A stretch of DNA of 63,021 nucleotides. It comes from JAZTZP01 sp045637525. GTDB taxonomy: Bacteria > Bacillota > Clostridia > UBA1381. Every line of letters begins with the position of its first letter. The first letter of the stretch is position 1. The notes beneath the pieces are model-generated. The model was not told where the DNA came from. It saw only the letters and a list, made by a program, of their open reading frames with translations, and ran no database searches. Positions 45,044 through 53,945 of the stretch are shown piece by piece. The DNA lies in assembly GCA_045637525.1 (NCBI GenBank), contig JAZTZP010000133.1:1-63021 (forward strand), written 5' to 3'. Position numbers and translations under genes: made by a program.

Positions 45044-47714
45044 ATATAATCACCTCCTGCATCAGACATTGATTTATTCTCATTACAAATTTCTTTCCTA
45101 TATAATTACTGATTTCAGCCCTCGTTATTGCCCTGCTCGTTCCTTCTTCTGCATCATAAACAACGATATTGTCATTATTCATCGTTGAAACCTCCGTCTG
45201 CATTTTTGGAATCTTGGGTTTATCATCGTTATCATCCCATGTTTTCCATTCGTCAACGCTTGAATGTATGCTCGATTCATATTGCAGAAAATTCTCCGTT
45301 ACAGCATCTAACGTTGAGTATATCAGTCTTCCCATATCTACATATTTATAGTTATCAGCATCAGCATAATAATGCGCCGTATCAACAAGACCTGCTCCGG
45401 GTCTTAAACGCGACATAGAATTATCAGGATCATCGAAATCATACACCTTTTCAATCTTTGTGATTTCTCCTGCACCGTTCTTCGCTATTCTTATAATATC
45501 GCCCTTACCTATTTCCGACAACTCCACTCCGCGTACCATGGATACGGGAATGTCCTGATTATATCCTGCCGATGTAGTATCAAGTGGCTCTCTGACTGAA
45601 TATGAAGCTGAAATATTATTTCTTCCCGAAAGCTGCAACTTAGTTGCGACCTCTTCGTCTGAATTAAGCCCCGTATATATTTTCTCAACTACAAACAATT
45701 CCGAGTTTTCATCACTAAGCACCGCCATGGCAGCATCGTACATAATTACAATATCGGCAAAGTCAAGCTTATTATCCGAGAATGAATACAAAGCATATTT
45801 CTTGTTTCTCATATCTTCTATATTATCATAGTTAAATAGCCCGTATTCTCCGACTTTTGTTGTATCTGTCGGAATAAGAAGCACTTTTGAATCCGCCTTA
45901 CTTGCCGCTACTTTTCCGGCAAGTACATTAATTCCGTTGTTACCGCGAACACTCATTTTCTCGCCCTTTGCAAGCAAGCGCAAAGCCCCCCGTTCCGCAT
46001 CTGCCGGTTTCGGAAGCTCAATTTTTTTAATTTTTCCGTTCTCCGCTTTAAAAAGCATTTCCTGCCCCTTCGGAAAATGATTCGTGATTATATTTTTATC
46101 CACGCTGACTGATGCATTATCTATACTAACTCTTTTTTCTATATCATACTCAACAAACTCTCCGTTCTGAGTAAATATAATAAGATGTAAAAGCTCTTCG
46201 TTTTCTTCATCTATCCATGCCTGGCGAAGAACCCCGAACATCTCGCTCTCTGAAAGAACGGTACGAACAACAATTGTTCCGTCTTTACCAAGATACAGCT
46301 TCACCTCTTCACCGAGTGTTATACTTTGAGTAAATTCTTTCGATTTTTTATAAAACTTATCACCTATTCCATATCCGTCTTCATCATCATAAGCACTGAC
46401 TATACCCTGAGCAGTATCACTTACCGTGTAAACTCTTTTCAGTATTTTTCCGTTTGTGTTTTTGCTCTCGCTTACCGATACCACGCAGTCCTTTGGTATT
46501 TCATTTATTTCAATTTCCTTTCCGGTACGGTCATATATTATAACATCATATTCATCTTTTCCAACAGATACGGAATTTGAGTTTATGTCGTCGTATATCA
46601 TTTCATTTTTCTCATCAATACGGCTTACATAATAATTGTCATATTTTGTGATAAAAATAAACTCATATTCGCTGTCGGCGTTATTACTAAGCAGTCTTAC
46701 ATGACAATCGGAAAAATCTATTCCTGAAATCTGACCGTAGCCGGAATATACCGAGCCGTTATAAATAACCTTTGGGTTTGACAATACAGCTCTTTTTTCC
46801 GAACCGTTTTCATTTACATAAGTCAGTTTTGATTCATCAGCTCCTGTTATGTCATCTCCGTCTATATCAATCGTCAGATTTTTCTCTGTCTTTTCTATAT
46901 ATACAATTGTCGGATTATCATCCCTGTTTTTATAATAGCCTTCTACATCATATCCGATATAATCACTAAAATCCTGCGCCGTCGAAAATTTTTCATCCCC
47001 TATGCACAATACATTTCTGCCAAGTGCAGACTTTCCCTCTGTAAAAGATGTGTATTGATTTTCAGTAACTGTTCCCTTTACAACATAAGTATTATGGAAT
47101 TTTTCAAGTGCCGGGATACCGTTTTGTGAATCTGTTACTACGTTTTCTCCGTCAAAAGCAACTTCCGTAATATCTGCATCAAGAGCATTATCGAGCATTT
47201 TAAATAAATCTTGTGCATCAAGCTCTGAATTCATAGCATAGCTTACGCCGTCAAATAAATCAATCGCCTGTGCCGTTTTATAGATGCCGGACTGCCATCC
47301 TCCGGATGCCTCAGATGCATATCTGTATCCCATGATATTTATAATAACCGATGCAGCTTCTATGTACGTTATATTTCTTTCCGGTTCATAGTTATACGTA
47401 CCGCTTCCCGACACATATCCAAGGTCAAATAAAAGATTTACGGCACCGACATACTTATGACTTGTATCCACATCTATAAAACGAGTATAATCCTCATGCC
47501 CTGCAACAGACAAATTCATAAACTCCACCATTATATCTGCAAATTCACCTCGCGAAATACTTCCGCTTTCCGGGATTTTTTCGGTAGAAATACCAATCGC
47601 ATTAAATTTAGTTTTAAACTGATTAACATCAATATTTTCTTGGGTTGCATTAACCAATGTGCATCCTAAAATCATATTCATAATTAAAATCGTACTGATT
47701 ATTTTTCTTAGCAT
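45036..47714 (-). CDS. SLH-domain surface protein, first gene of the 47.7-20 kb operon
   Basis: About 892 residues. The likely start is ATG 47714, giving the signal sequence MLRKIISTILIMNMILGC; the ATG at 47744 has no separate signal. Two to three SLH-like repeats lie at about 30-170 (SISRGEFADIMVEF, NITYIEAASVIINIMGYRY). The remaining ~700 residues are repeated small beta domains (KGTVTENQYTSF, YDDINSNSVSVGKDEYDVII), typical of surface proteins of Clostridia with SLH tails. No enzyme motif found. A promoter lies upstream at 47785-47813. Confidence 0.8.
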   Translation of the reverse strand: MLRKIISTILIMNMILGCTLVNATQENIDVNQFKTKFNAIGISTEKIPESGSISRGEFADIMVEFMNLSVAGHEDYTRFIDVDTSHKYVGAVNLLFDLGYVSGSGTYNYEPERNITYIEAASVIINIMGYRYASEASGGWQSGIYKTAQAIDLFDGVSYAMNSELDAQDLFKMLDNALDADITEVAFDGENVVTDSQNGIPALEKFHNTYVVKGTVTENQYTSFTEGKSALGRNVLCIGDEKFSTAQDFSDYIGYDVEGYYKNRDDNPTIVYIEKTEKNLTIDIDGDDITGADESKLTYVNENGSEKRAVLSNPKVIYNGSVYSGYGQISGIDFSDCHVRLLSNNADSEYEFIFITKYDNYYVSRIDEKNEMIYDDINSNSVSVGKDEYDVIIYDRTGKEIEINEIPKDCVVSVSESKNTNGKILKRVYTVSDTAQGIVSAYDDEDGYGIGDKFYKKSKEFTQSITLGEEVKLYLGKDGTIVVRTVLSESEMFGVLRQAWIDEENEELLHLIIFTQNGEFVEYDIEKRVSIDNASVSVDKNIITNHFPKGQEMLFKAENGKIKKIELPKPADAERGALRLLAKGEKMSVRGNNGINVLAGKVAASKADSKVLLIPTDTTKVGEYGLFNYDNIEDMRNKKYALYSFSDNKLDFADIVIMYDAAMAVLSDENSELFVVEKIYTGLNSDEEVATKLQLSGRNNISASYSVREPLDTTSAGYNQDIPVSMVRGVELSEIGKGDIIRIAKNGAGEITKIEKVYDFDDPDNSMSRLRPGAGLVDTAHYYADADNYKYVDMGRLIYSTLDAVTENFLQYESSIHSSVDEWKTWDDNDDKPKIPKMQTEVSTMNNDNIVVYDAEEGTSRAITRAEISNYIGKKFVMRINQCLMQEVIIYE

Positions 47715-47784
47715 TCCGATACATTCCTTTCTGCTCTTTGCCATAGCCCATTATTAAAGTATATAAAACGCCTATCATAATTTT

Positions 47785-47813
47785 ATTTTAGCATATTACA
47801 CTTTTCTTGTCTA
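47785..47813 (-). promoter_or_regulatory. Promoter of the large glycan operon
   Basis: Minus-strand -35 TAGACA (47808-47813), 17-bp spacer, -10 TAAAAT (47785-47790), 71 bp before ATG 47714. Confidence 0.55.
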
Positions 47814-47866
47814 TTTCTATCTTGTGATTTTAGGATAAATAATTCGTCAATTCTTGTGTAACAAAA

Positions 47867-47896
47867 ATTCCCAATCTGCAAAAACAGATTGGGAAT
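47867..47896 (-). terminator. Terminator of the AraC gene
   Basis: ATTCCCAATCTG (47867-47878) pairs perfectly with CAGATTGGGAAT (47885-47896); on the minus strand it is followed by TTTTTG. It lies 24 nt past the stop at 47920. Confidence 0.9.
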
Positions 47897-47919
47897 CTGA
47901 TGTTTAAAAATTTTTACCA

Positions 47920-48837
47920 TTATACGGTTTGTTCCGCATTTCTTTTGTGGGTTTTCTTAAAATAGCTCGGTGTCATAGATGTAACTTTTTTAAACGTCTT
48001 TCCGAAATGGCTGAGACTTTCAAATCCGGTTGATTCAGCAATATCCAAAAAGCTTGAATCTGTATTGGAAATCAGCCCCTGTGCCTCTTCTATCCTTATC
48101 AGATTAAGATATTCAATAAACGTTGCACCCAAATATTTACTGAAATTTCTGCTTATTTCATATTTGCTCATATGAAATACTTCAGCCAGCGTATCAAGTG
48201 TAATTCTTTCATCCAGATGCTTTCTTATATAATTTGCGATTTGCATATATTTTATCTGCGGATTTAACTTGTTTGCTCCTATATAAATGCTGTTATCAAC
48301 TCTTTTTCCGTATTCGGTATAATTGAATATTAAATCAAATATCATGCTCTTAAGACGTGACTTTTCAAATTCAGTGTTATGATTCTCTGCTAATTCTTCT
48401 AAGATATCATATTTTTGAATTATAGGGTATTTATCCGTTCCTTTGAGCTTTGTAATCACTTGTGTAGAGTTAAACAGTTCGGCAGTACTCATTCCGTTTA
48501 CATATCCGTCAAAAAAACTGTCTGAAAAACCGAAAAAGTATAATATCTGTTTGTTCCGTGTTACACTCGTCGTTTTATGCATATATCCCGGCGGAATAAT
48601 AACGAGATTTTCTTTGTTTATTTTGTACGGTATGCCATCCTGCCATAAAATTCTTTCACCTTCAGCAACATAAAAAATTTCATAATAGCTATGCTTGTGC
48701 TCCTCTTTCATATCCACAACACCGTTAAATATCTGATTGCACAGAAAAAAATCTATTTTCCCGTTATGCAACTGCTCTTCAGGAGAATTATTCACTTGAA
48801 ATTCACCACCTGTTACCATATATTCAAACTCATTCAT
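47920..48837 (-). CDS. AraC family regulator with cupin sensor domain
   Basis: 305 residues. N-terminal cupin at about 35-100 (HKHSYYEIFYVAEGER, IPPGYMHKT) for binding a sugar. Two C-terminal helix-turn-helix motifs (LDTLAEVFHMSKYEISRNFS and FLDIAESTGFESLSHFGKTF). It lies between the two glycan operons, so it is the likely regulator of one or both. The start is uncertain: ATG 48837 has no clear ribosome binding site and lies almost at the expected transcription start, so ATG 48819 or leaderless translation is possible. Confidence 0.85.
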   Translation of the reverse strand: MNEFEYMVTGGEFQVNNSPEEQLHNGKIDFFLCNQIFNGVVDMKEEHKHSYYEIFYVAEGERILWQDGIPYKINKENLVIIPPGYMHKTTSVTRNKQILYFFGFSDSFFDGYVNGMSTAELFNSTQVITKLKGTDKYPIIQKYDILEELAENHNTEFEKSRLKSMIFDLIFNYTEYGKRVDNSIYIGANKLNPQIKYMQIANYIRKHLDERITLDTLAEVFHMSKYEISRNFSKYLGATFIEYLNLIRIEEAQGLISNTDSSFLDIAESTGFESLSHFGKTFKKVTSMTPSYFKKTHKRNAEQTV

Positions 48838-48841
48838 GATT

Positions 48842-48870
48842 ATTATATCATAAAAATATTATTTTGTAAA
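48842..48870 (-). promoter_or_regulatory. Promoter close to the AraC start
   Basis: Minus-strand -35 TTTACA (48865-48870), 17-bp spacer, -10 TATAAT (48842-48847). Only 4 nt separate the -10 box from ATG 48837. Confidence 0.55.
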
Positions 48871-48908
48871 TAGTCTTCGATAAATTTCACACAGTTTTTG
48901 AATTATAA

Positions 48909-49082
48909 ATAAATTATAGTTTATCTACGTGTTTCAGTCTGCGTTCGGTACGCTTTGCCAAAGCCTCCCTTGCCTAACACCCCAGGGTGGCTTCTCTTGA
49001 CGAAGTCAATTCACCTTCAGGGAGGGGGACCGCTTGCGGTGGAGGGATATTAATTTTTCTATGTCTTTACGTTAACAAAAAT
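48909..49082. repeat. MITE-like repeat, copy M3a (half element with insertion)
   Basis: Starts with the outer end ATAAATTATAGTTTATCT, then TCGGTACGCTTTGCC and CCTCCCTTGCCTAA. There the arm is interrupted by about 41 extra bases, including the small hairpin CACCCCAGGGTG, before AGGGAGGGGGACCGCTTGCG resumes. The distal arm is missing; copy M3b begins directly after. Confidence 0.75.
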
Positions 49083-49267
49083 ATAAATTATAGTTTATCA
49101 GCGTATAGAGAATTGGCTTTCGATACGCTTTGCAAGCCTCCCTTGCCTAAAGGGAGGGGGACCGCTTGCGGTGGAGGGATATTAATTTTTCTATGTTTTT
49201 ACTATATATCCCTCCGTCACAGCGTACCGAAATCCTACTGCAAACACGCAGATAAACTGTAATTTAT
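49083..49267. repeat. MITE-like repeat, copy M3b
   Basis: Same order as M1, with outer ends ATAAATTATAGTTTATC (49083) and GATAAACTGTAATTTAT (49251-49267). The distal palindromic arm is partly deleted: TCCCTCCGTCAC runs straight into AGCGTACCGAAATCC. With M3a it accounts for most of the 488-nt gap between the AraC and FAD oxidoreductase genes. Confidence 0.8.
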
Positions 49268-49281
49268 CTTTTTTTAACCGA

Positions 49282-49322
49282 AAAAAACAGATAAGCCAAA
49301 TCATCCTGCTTATCTGTTTTTA
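49282..49322 (-). terminator. Terminator of the 62.8-49.3 kb operon
   Basis: AAACAGATAAGC pairs with GCTTATCTGTTT around an 11-nt loop. On the minus strand the stem is followed by a run of Ts. It sits directly after the FAD oxidoreductase stop. Confidence 0.9.
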
Positions 49323-49324
49323 TT

Positions 49325-50575
49325 TTATTCCTCTACATCCAATACTTCCTTCAACAATCTGTGAAGCTCATTAATATCAATGCTTCGCACATCACCGTCT
49401 GACGAAGCGGCAAGTGCCGCCGCAGCGCCTGCACCGTCACCGAGTGCCATACATATCGGCATAGTACGAAAGCTTGTATGTGCGGCATGAGTTCCGCAAA
49501 TACATCTTCCTGCCACAAGAAGATTATCAAAACCTTTTACCGTAATACTGCGGTAAGGTATTGTATAAGGTGTACCGCCATATCTCTTATTAAGCTCACG
49601 GTTGCCCTCATCAAATCCGCTTCCTGTAAGGCTGTGTGCACCAAACATTCTTACAGCACCGCTTACAATCCAGTCATCGAATTTTTTTCCGGCTATTATA
49701 TCCTCTTCATTAAAACAATAATCACATTGTATATGCCGTGTTTCTCTTACTCCGGCATAGGATGCAGTCTCTAAAAGATAACAATTTTCATAACCCGGAA
49801 CGCATTCTCTTAAAAACCGGATAATCTGAGGAATTTGTTTCCTTGTAAAAAGCTCTGCCTTTGTAAGCTCAAAAACATCACTTCCGTTAATCCTGCATAT
49901 ATTTGTCATATTAACGAAAGCCGTACCGGCAACATATCCCTCAACAAGAATAACATGACCTGCCGGCGAAGAAATAAGCCCTTTTTCAACGTATTCGCTC
50001 ATTTTTTCTTCAAGCTCTGGATTTGTTCCGAAAGTCGGATACACCGCCCGCTCATCATCCACTCCGCCAATTCTGAAAATAAGCGATACCGGCTCGCAAA
50101 GGTTATCCGTTTCTCTTCCGAGCAGATAAGACGCACCAAGCTCTGCCGCAACATTACCGTCTCCCGTAGCATCAATAAATACCAAAGCTCTTACTTTTAT
50201 CTTCTCGCCTCTGCCGTCAAGAATAATGGATTTAATTCTGCCGCATTCTATTTCAGCATCCGTAAACGAGCTGTGCAAAAGTATATCCGCACCGGCGTCC
50301 CTTACCTTGTCAAAAAAATACATTTTCAGTCTTTCCGGATCATTTACGTTTCTTCTCTTTTTAAAGCATGCTTCATCCTCAGATATCTGCTTAAAAAATC
50401 CATGATTTGTACGTCCGCACCACACAGTCACAAGTCCTTCCGTACACATTCCGCCAAAAACCGCTTTTTTCTCAATTATAAGAGTTTTCGCACCGCATTT
50501 TGCCGAAGCAATAGCCGCACACACGCCGGCAACACCACCACCGATAACGGCAACATCATAACTTAGCTCTTTCAT
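49325..50575 (-). CDS. FAD-dependent oxidoreductase (FAD_oxidored family)
   Basis: 416 residues. Rossmann motif VIGGGVAGVCAA at 9-20, a GGMCTEGLVTVWCGR segment near 41-55 typical of this family, and DATGDGNVAAELGA near 150. No signal peptide. Such proteins are common in sugar and polysaccharide loci of Firmicutes, but their substrates are mostly undefined. Its ATG overlaps the binding-protein stop (TAATG), so it is coupled to the importer and may act on the imported compound. Confidence 0.88.
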   Translation of the reverse strand: MKELSYDVAVIGGGVAGVCAAIASAKCGAKTLIIEKKAVFGGMCTEGLVTVWCGRTNHGFFKQISEDEACFKKRRNVNDPERLKMYFFDKVRDAGADILLHSSFTDAEIECGRIKSIILDGRGEKIKVRALVFIDATGDGNVAAELGASYLLGRETDNLCEPVSLIFRIGGVDDERAVYPTFGTNPELEEKMSEYVEKGLISSPAGHVILVEGYVAGTAFVNMTNICRINGSDVFELTKAELFTRKQIPQIIRFLRECVPGYENCYLLETASYAGVRETRHIQCDYCFNEEDIIAGKKFDDWIVSGAVRMFGAHSLTGSGFDEGNRELNKRYGGTPYTIPYRSITVKGFDNLLVAGRCICGTHAAHTSFRTMPICMALGDGAGAAAALAASSDGDVRSIDINELHRLLKEVLDVEE

Positions 50576-52044
50576 TATTTATTCACTTTCCATTCATCGT
50601 ACTGCTTCTGCATTTCATCGAGAACAACCTGAACACCGACAGCCTCTAACTTTTCAAGGAATTTCGGAAGATTTTCATCCGGATCAATCGCACCAACGCA
50701 CAGCGACGGCAAAAATTCCTGACAAACATTCTCAACTGCTGCAATTTCCGTCATAACATTTTCCGGATTGAATATAAATCCGAGGTTAGGATATTTATAA
50801 GCAGTTTCATTAAACTCTTTAAACTTCTCCCACATATCCTCCGGCTTCGGATCGAGAACTCTTAATATGTAACGGTTTCCGTTTGTATAGTCATAAGTAT
50901 AATATCCTGTATCAGCCTTTGTCTTAGCACCTTCAGGAAGCTTGTAGCTGTTTTCACCTACCGGAATCCAGTGCTCGCCCTCAATTCCGAAAGCAACGAG
51001 GTTTCTTAAATATGGGTCTGTGTTTAAGAGATTTATAAATTCCATAGTCTTTTCAGGATTTTCGCTGTTTTCCGAAATAGAAAATGCACTGCCTAAAACG
51101 TTTTGTGTTCTTACATGAGCCTGATTCATGTTAAGTGCGTAGAATGATACCTTCTCACCGCCCTCAGGCACATAGTCATGATACGGTAAATATCCCGAAT
51201 AAGCTGCGTACCAGTTGCCTGCGGCTCTTATGTCCGAATCGTTTGTTGCAGTTGCGGCATCCGAACGGAAGAATCCTTGTTGATACCACGATCTCATAAG
51301 ATCAAAGTGCTCTTTTGCTTCCGGAGTTGCAAACTGATTTATAACCTTATCAAAATCACTTGTTCTGAAAGCTCCGACACTGCAACCGTTTACTGTGTCA
51401 AACGGCAAAAATCTGAAGAAGTGGTTGTTACCGCGGATAAGGCATGGATAAATATCCGGTTCATTTTCCTTAATCGTGCGGAACAACGGCTCAAGATCCT
51501 TAAGCTCTTTTACCTCATCAACCATCTCCTGAGTAATTCCGTTTCGCTCAGACATCTGGGCATTTAAATTAAACGCCCATTTTTGTGCAACATCCTTATT
51601 CATCGGAATTGCATATATCTTTCCGTCTACTGTCGCCGCATCGAAGAAATAATCAGGAGTAAGATCCTTTGTAGTCTTTCCTACGCCGTCGAGTAAATCA
51701 TTGAGCGGTAATAAAACTCCGTTCTCAACATTTGTATAAAAGTCTGTTCCGCTTGCCTGGAAACACATATCAAACTTTTCGTTAGATGCAAAAAGCATCT
51801 TCATCTTTTCGTTATATTCAGCCTGAGCAATTGAGATATAATTAATCTCAGCGCCAATCTTCTCTCTCGTATACTCATTTACCTTATCAAACACCTTCTG
51901 GTCATCTCTGTTCGGTGTTCCGTAAGCATACCATTTTATAGTAACCACATCACCATTGCTTGCTTTCTTACTGCATCCGCACGCACCTGCAAGCATAGAT
52001 GCGGCAAGTGTCATAAGTAATACTTTTTTTAAATTCTTTTTCAT
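50575..52044 (-). CDS. Extracellular solute-binding lipoprotein of the second ABC importer
   Basis: 489 residues. Signal with cysteines at 22 and 24 (AGACGCSKK), so a lipoprotein. LipO-type fold (VTIKWYAYGTPNRDDQKVFD at the start). It is transcribed after its permeases, unlike the first importer where the binding protein comes first. Confidence 0.92.
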   Translation of the reverse strand: MKKNLKKVLLMTLAASMLAGACGCSKKASNGDVVTIKWYAYGTPNRDDQKVFDKVNEYTREKIGAEINYISIAQAEYNEKMKMLFASNEKFDMCFQASGTDFYTNVENGVLLPLNDLLDGVGKTTKDLTPDYFFDAATVDGKIYAIPMNKDVAQKWAFNLNAQMSERNGITQEMVDEVKELKDLEPLFRTIKENEPDIYPCLIRGNNHFFRFLPFDTVNGCSVGAFRTSDFDKVINQFATPEAKEHFDLMRSWYQQGFFRSDAATATNDSDIRAAGNWYAAYSGYLPYHDYVPEGGEKVSFYALNMNQAHVRTQNVLGSAFSISENSENPEKTMEFINLLNTDPYLRNLVAFGIEGEHWIPVGENSYKLPEGAKTKADTGYYTYDYTNGNRYILRVLDPKPEDMWEKFKEFNETAYKYPNLGFIFNPENVMTEIAAVENVCQEFLPSLCVGAIDPDENLPKFLEKLEAVGVQVVLDEMQKQYDEWKVNK

Positions 52045-52070
52045 AATTTTTCTTTCCTTTCATATTTTTC

Positions 52071-53018
52071 TTAGCCTTTTACAGCTCCGACTGTAACACC
52101 TTTAATAAAGAACTTCTGGAAAAACGGATATGCAACGAGCATAGGCAGTGCAACCATCATGGTAAGCGCCATTCGAAAGCTTTCCATCGGGAACTGATCC
52201 TGAACGCCCATCAATGCAAGCTCTGTTTCATTCTTTGACAGGAAGTCTATATTATTTTCTATTCGTTTCAGCATAAGCTGTATAGGTACAAGGTCATTTC
52301 TCTCAACGATATAAAGAAGAGATGTATTCCAGTTATTCCAGTAAGATACGGTCATAAACAAACCAATCGTAGCAAGCATTGGCACAGCCATCGGAATTGC
52401 TATCTTATAGTAGCACATAAATTCGCCTGCACCGTCTATCTTTGCCGCTTCAATTACCTCGGTCGGAATAGCCGTTCTCATATAAGTACGCATAATCATC
52501 AGGTTATATGCCGATACCATACCTACAAGAATTAAAATCCATATCGTATCTCTTAAATGGAATAACGTAGTATTCACTATATAACTTGAAACAACTCCGC
52601 CATGGAAAAGCATTGTAAAATACACGAAAAATCCAAACTGATTTTTCCATGGAAACTCTCTTCTTGTTACGGCATACGCAAACAGCGACATTAAAAACAA
52701 TCCAACTATAACGCCTGTTATCGTAACCAGCAAGGTCACGCCGTAAGAGTGCCATATCTGAGCACCGTTTTTAATAACATACTCATAGGCTTCAAAGCTC
52801 ACAGCCCTCGGGAAAAAACTATAACCGTATTGCCCTAAAGTTTTTTCCTCTGTAAGCGAAATTGAAATCGTAAGCCAGATAGGAACGATACACATTACGG
52901 CAAGAAAGGTTGTGAAGAAATATGAAACAATCTTAACCGCTAACGGCATATCATTCAAAAACTTGTTGTGTTCAAGATCCTTTTTTGTTTTACTGATCTT
53001 CTTTTTCTCTTTAACCAT
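52071..53018 (-). CDS. Carbohydrate ABC transporter permease, YtcP/LplC type (second importer)
   Basis: 315 residues, basic N-terminus, six membrane segments. EAA loop EVIEAAKIDGAGEFMCYYKI near residue 195, end GVTVGAVKG. It pairs with the LplB-type permease 15 nt upstream. Confidence 0.92.
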   Translation of the reverse strand: MVKEKKKISKTKKDLEHNKFLNDMPLAVKIVSYFFTTFLAVMCIVPIWLTISISLTEEKTLGQYGYSFFPRAVSFEAYEYVIKNGAQIWHSYGVTLLVTITGVIVGLFLMSLFAYAVTRREFPWKNQFGFFVYFTMLFHGGVVSSYIVNTTLFHLRDTIWILILVGMVSAYNLMIMRTYMRTAIPTEVIEAAKIDGAGEFMCYYKIAIPMAVPMLATIGLFMTVSYWNNWNTSLLYIVERNDLVPIQLMLKRIENNIDFLSKNETELALMGVQDQFPMESFRMALTMMVALPMLVAYPFFQKFFIKGVTVGAVKG

Positions 53019-53033
53019 CTTCTGCAGCCTCCC

Positions 53034-53945
53034 TTAAAACATTGAATCTTCCGGCGACATCTTTTTAATAATGGAGTTCACCGTAACAACAAGTATAAAA
53101 CCAACTATTGACTGTATAAATGATGTTGCCGAAGTCATTCCTATATTTCCGCCTTTTAAAAGTCCGTTATATACATATGTATCTATTGTACTTGTGGTAT
53201 CGTATAAAGCTCCGGAGTTTCTCGGAATAATATAGAAAAGTCCGAAATCCGAATGGAAAATACTTCCCAGCGAGAGTATTACCATAACTATGATAGTAGG
53301 CTTTAAAAGCGGCAATGTTATATTTGTTACCTGTTGCCACCAGGTAGCACCGTCAATCTTGGCCGCCTCATAATACGATGTTTCAAAGCCCTTGATGCTT
53401 GAATAATAAACTATACTGCCCCAGCCGAGTGTCATCCACATACGGATTAAAAACAATATAACAGGCCAGTATTTCGCTTCGGAATACCAATTTATATTTT
53501 CCCCACCCAATAATGATACTATTTTATTTAAAATACCCTTATCAAAGTTAAGGAACGAATATACAAAATAACCTATAACGACTGCCGACAGGAAGTGCGG
53601 AAGAATAACAACCGTCTGATTAAATCTGTTAAGCTTACTCTTGCCAAGAGTATCAAAAAGTATTGCAAGAAATACTGAAAGTGCCTTTTCGGCTATTATA
53701 AATACAATGTTATAGCCGACCGTATTTCTTATAAGCATATATATGTCGCCCGATTTGAATAAAAACTCAAAGTTTTTTAAGCCTACCCAATCGCTTCCGA
53801 ATATACCTGCTCTGTAATTAAAATTCTTGAATGCTATCTGCAAGCCGACCATAGGCATGTAGTTAAACATTATAAAATATATAACTACCGGTAATGCCAT
53901 GATAAGCAGCTTATAGTTTTTCTTTACGTCATTAATAAAATTCAT
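53034..53945 (-). CDS. Carbohydrate ABC transporter permease, LplB type (second importer)
   Basis: 303 residues, six membrane segments. MFNYMPMVGLQIAFKNFNYR and the EAA loop YYEAAKIDGATWWQQVTNIT are typical of LplB. Its ATG overlaps the histidine kinase stop (ATGA), coupling importer and sensor expression. Confidence 0.92.
   Translation of the reverse strand: MNFINDVKKNYKLLIMALPVVIYFIMFNYMPMVGLQIAFKNFNYRAGIFGSDWVGLKNFEFLFKSGDIYMLIRNTVGYNIVFIIAEKALSVFLAILFDTLGKSKLNRFNQTVVILPHFLSAVVIGYFVYSFLNFDKGILNKIVSLLGGENINWYSEAKYWPVILFLIRMWMTLGWGSIVYYSSIKGFETSYYEAAKIDGATWWQQVTNITLPLLKPTIIVMVILSLGSIFHSDFGLFYIIPRNSGALYDTTSTIDTYVYNGLLKGGNIGMTSATSFIQSIVGFILVVTVNSIIKKMSPEDSMF

Noticed and set aside
48987..49262. 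91-residue open frame on the plus strand
   Set aside because: It lies entirely in repeats M3a/M3b and encodes the repeat twice (GRGTACGGGILIF); no gene features.
49835..50566. 243-residue plus-strand open frame
   Set aside because: Antisense to the well-supported FAD oxidoreductase; Ser/Cys/Arg-rich composition with no domain.
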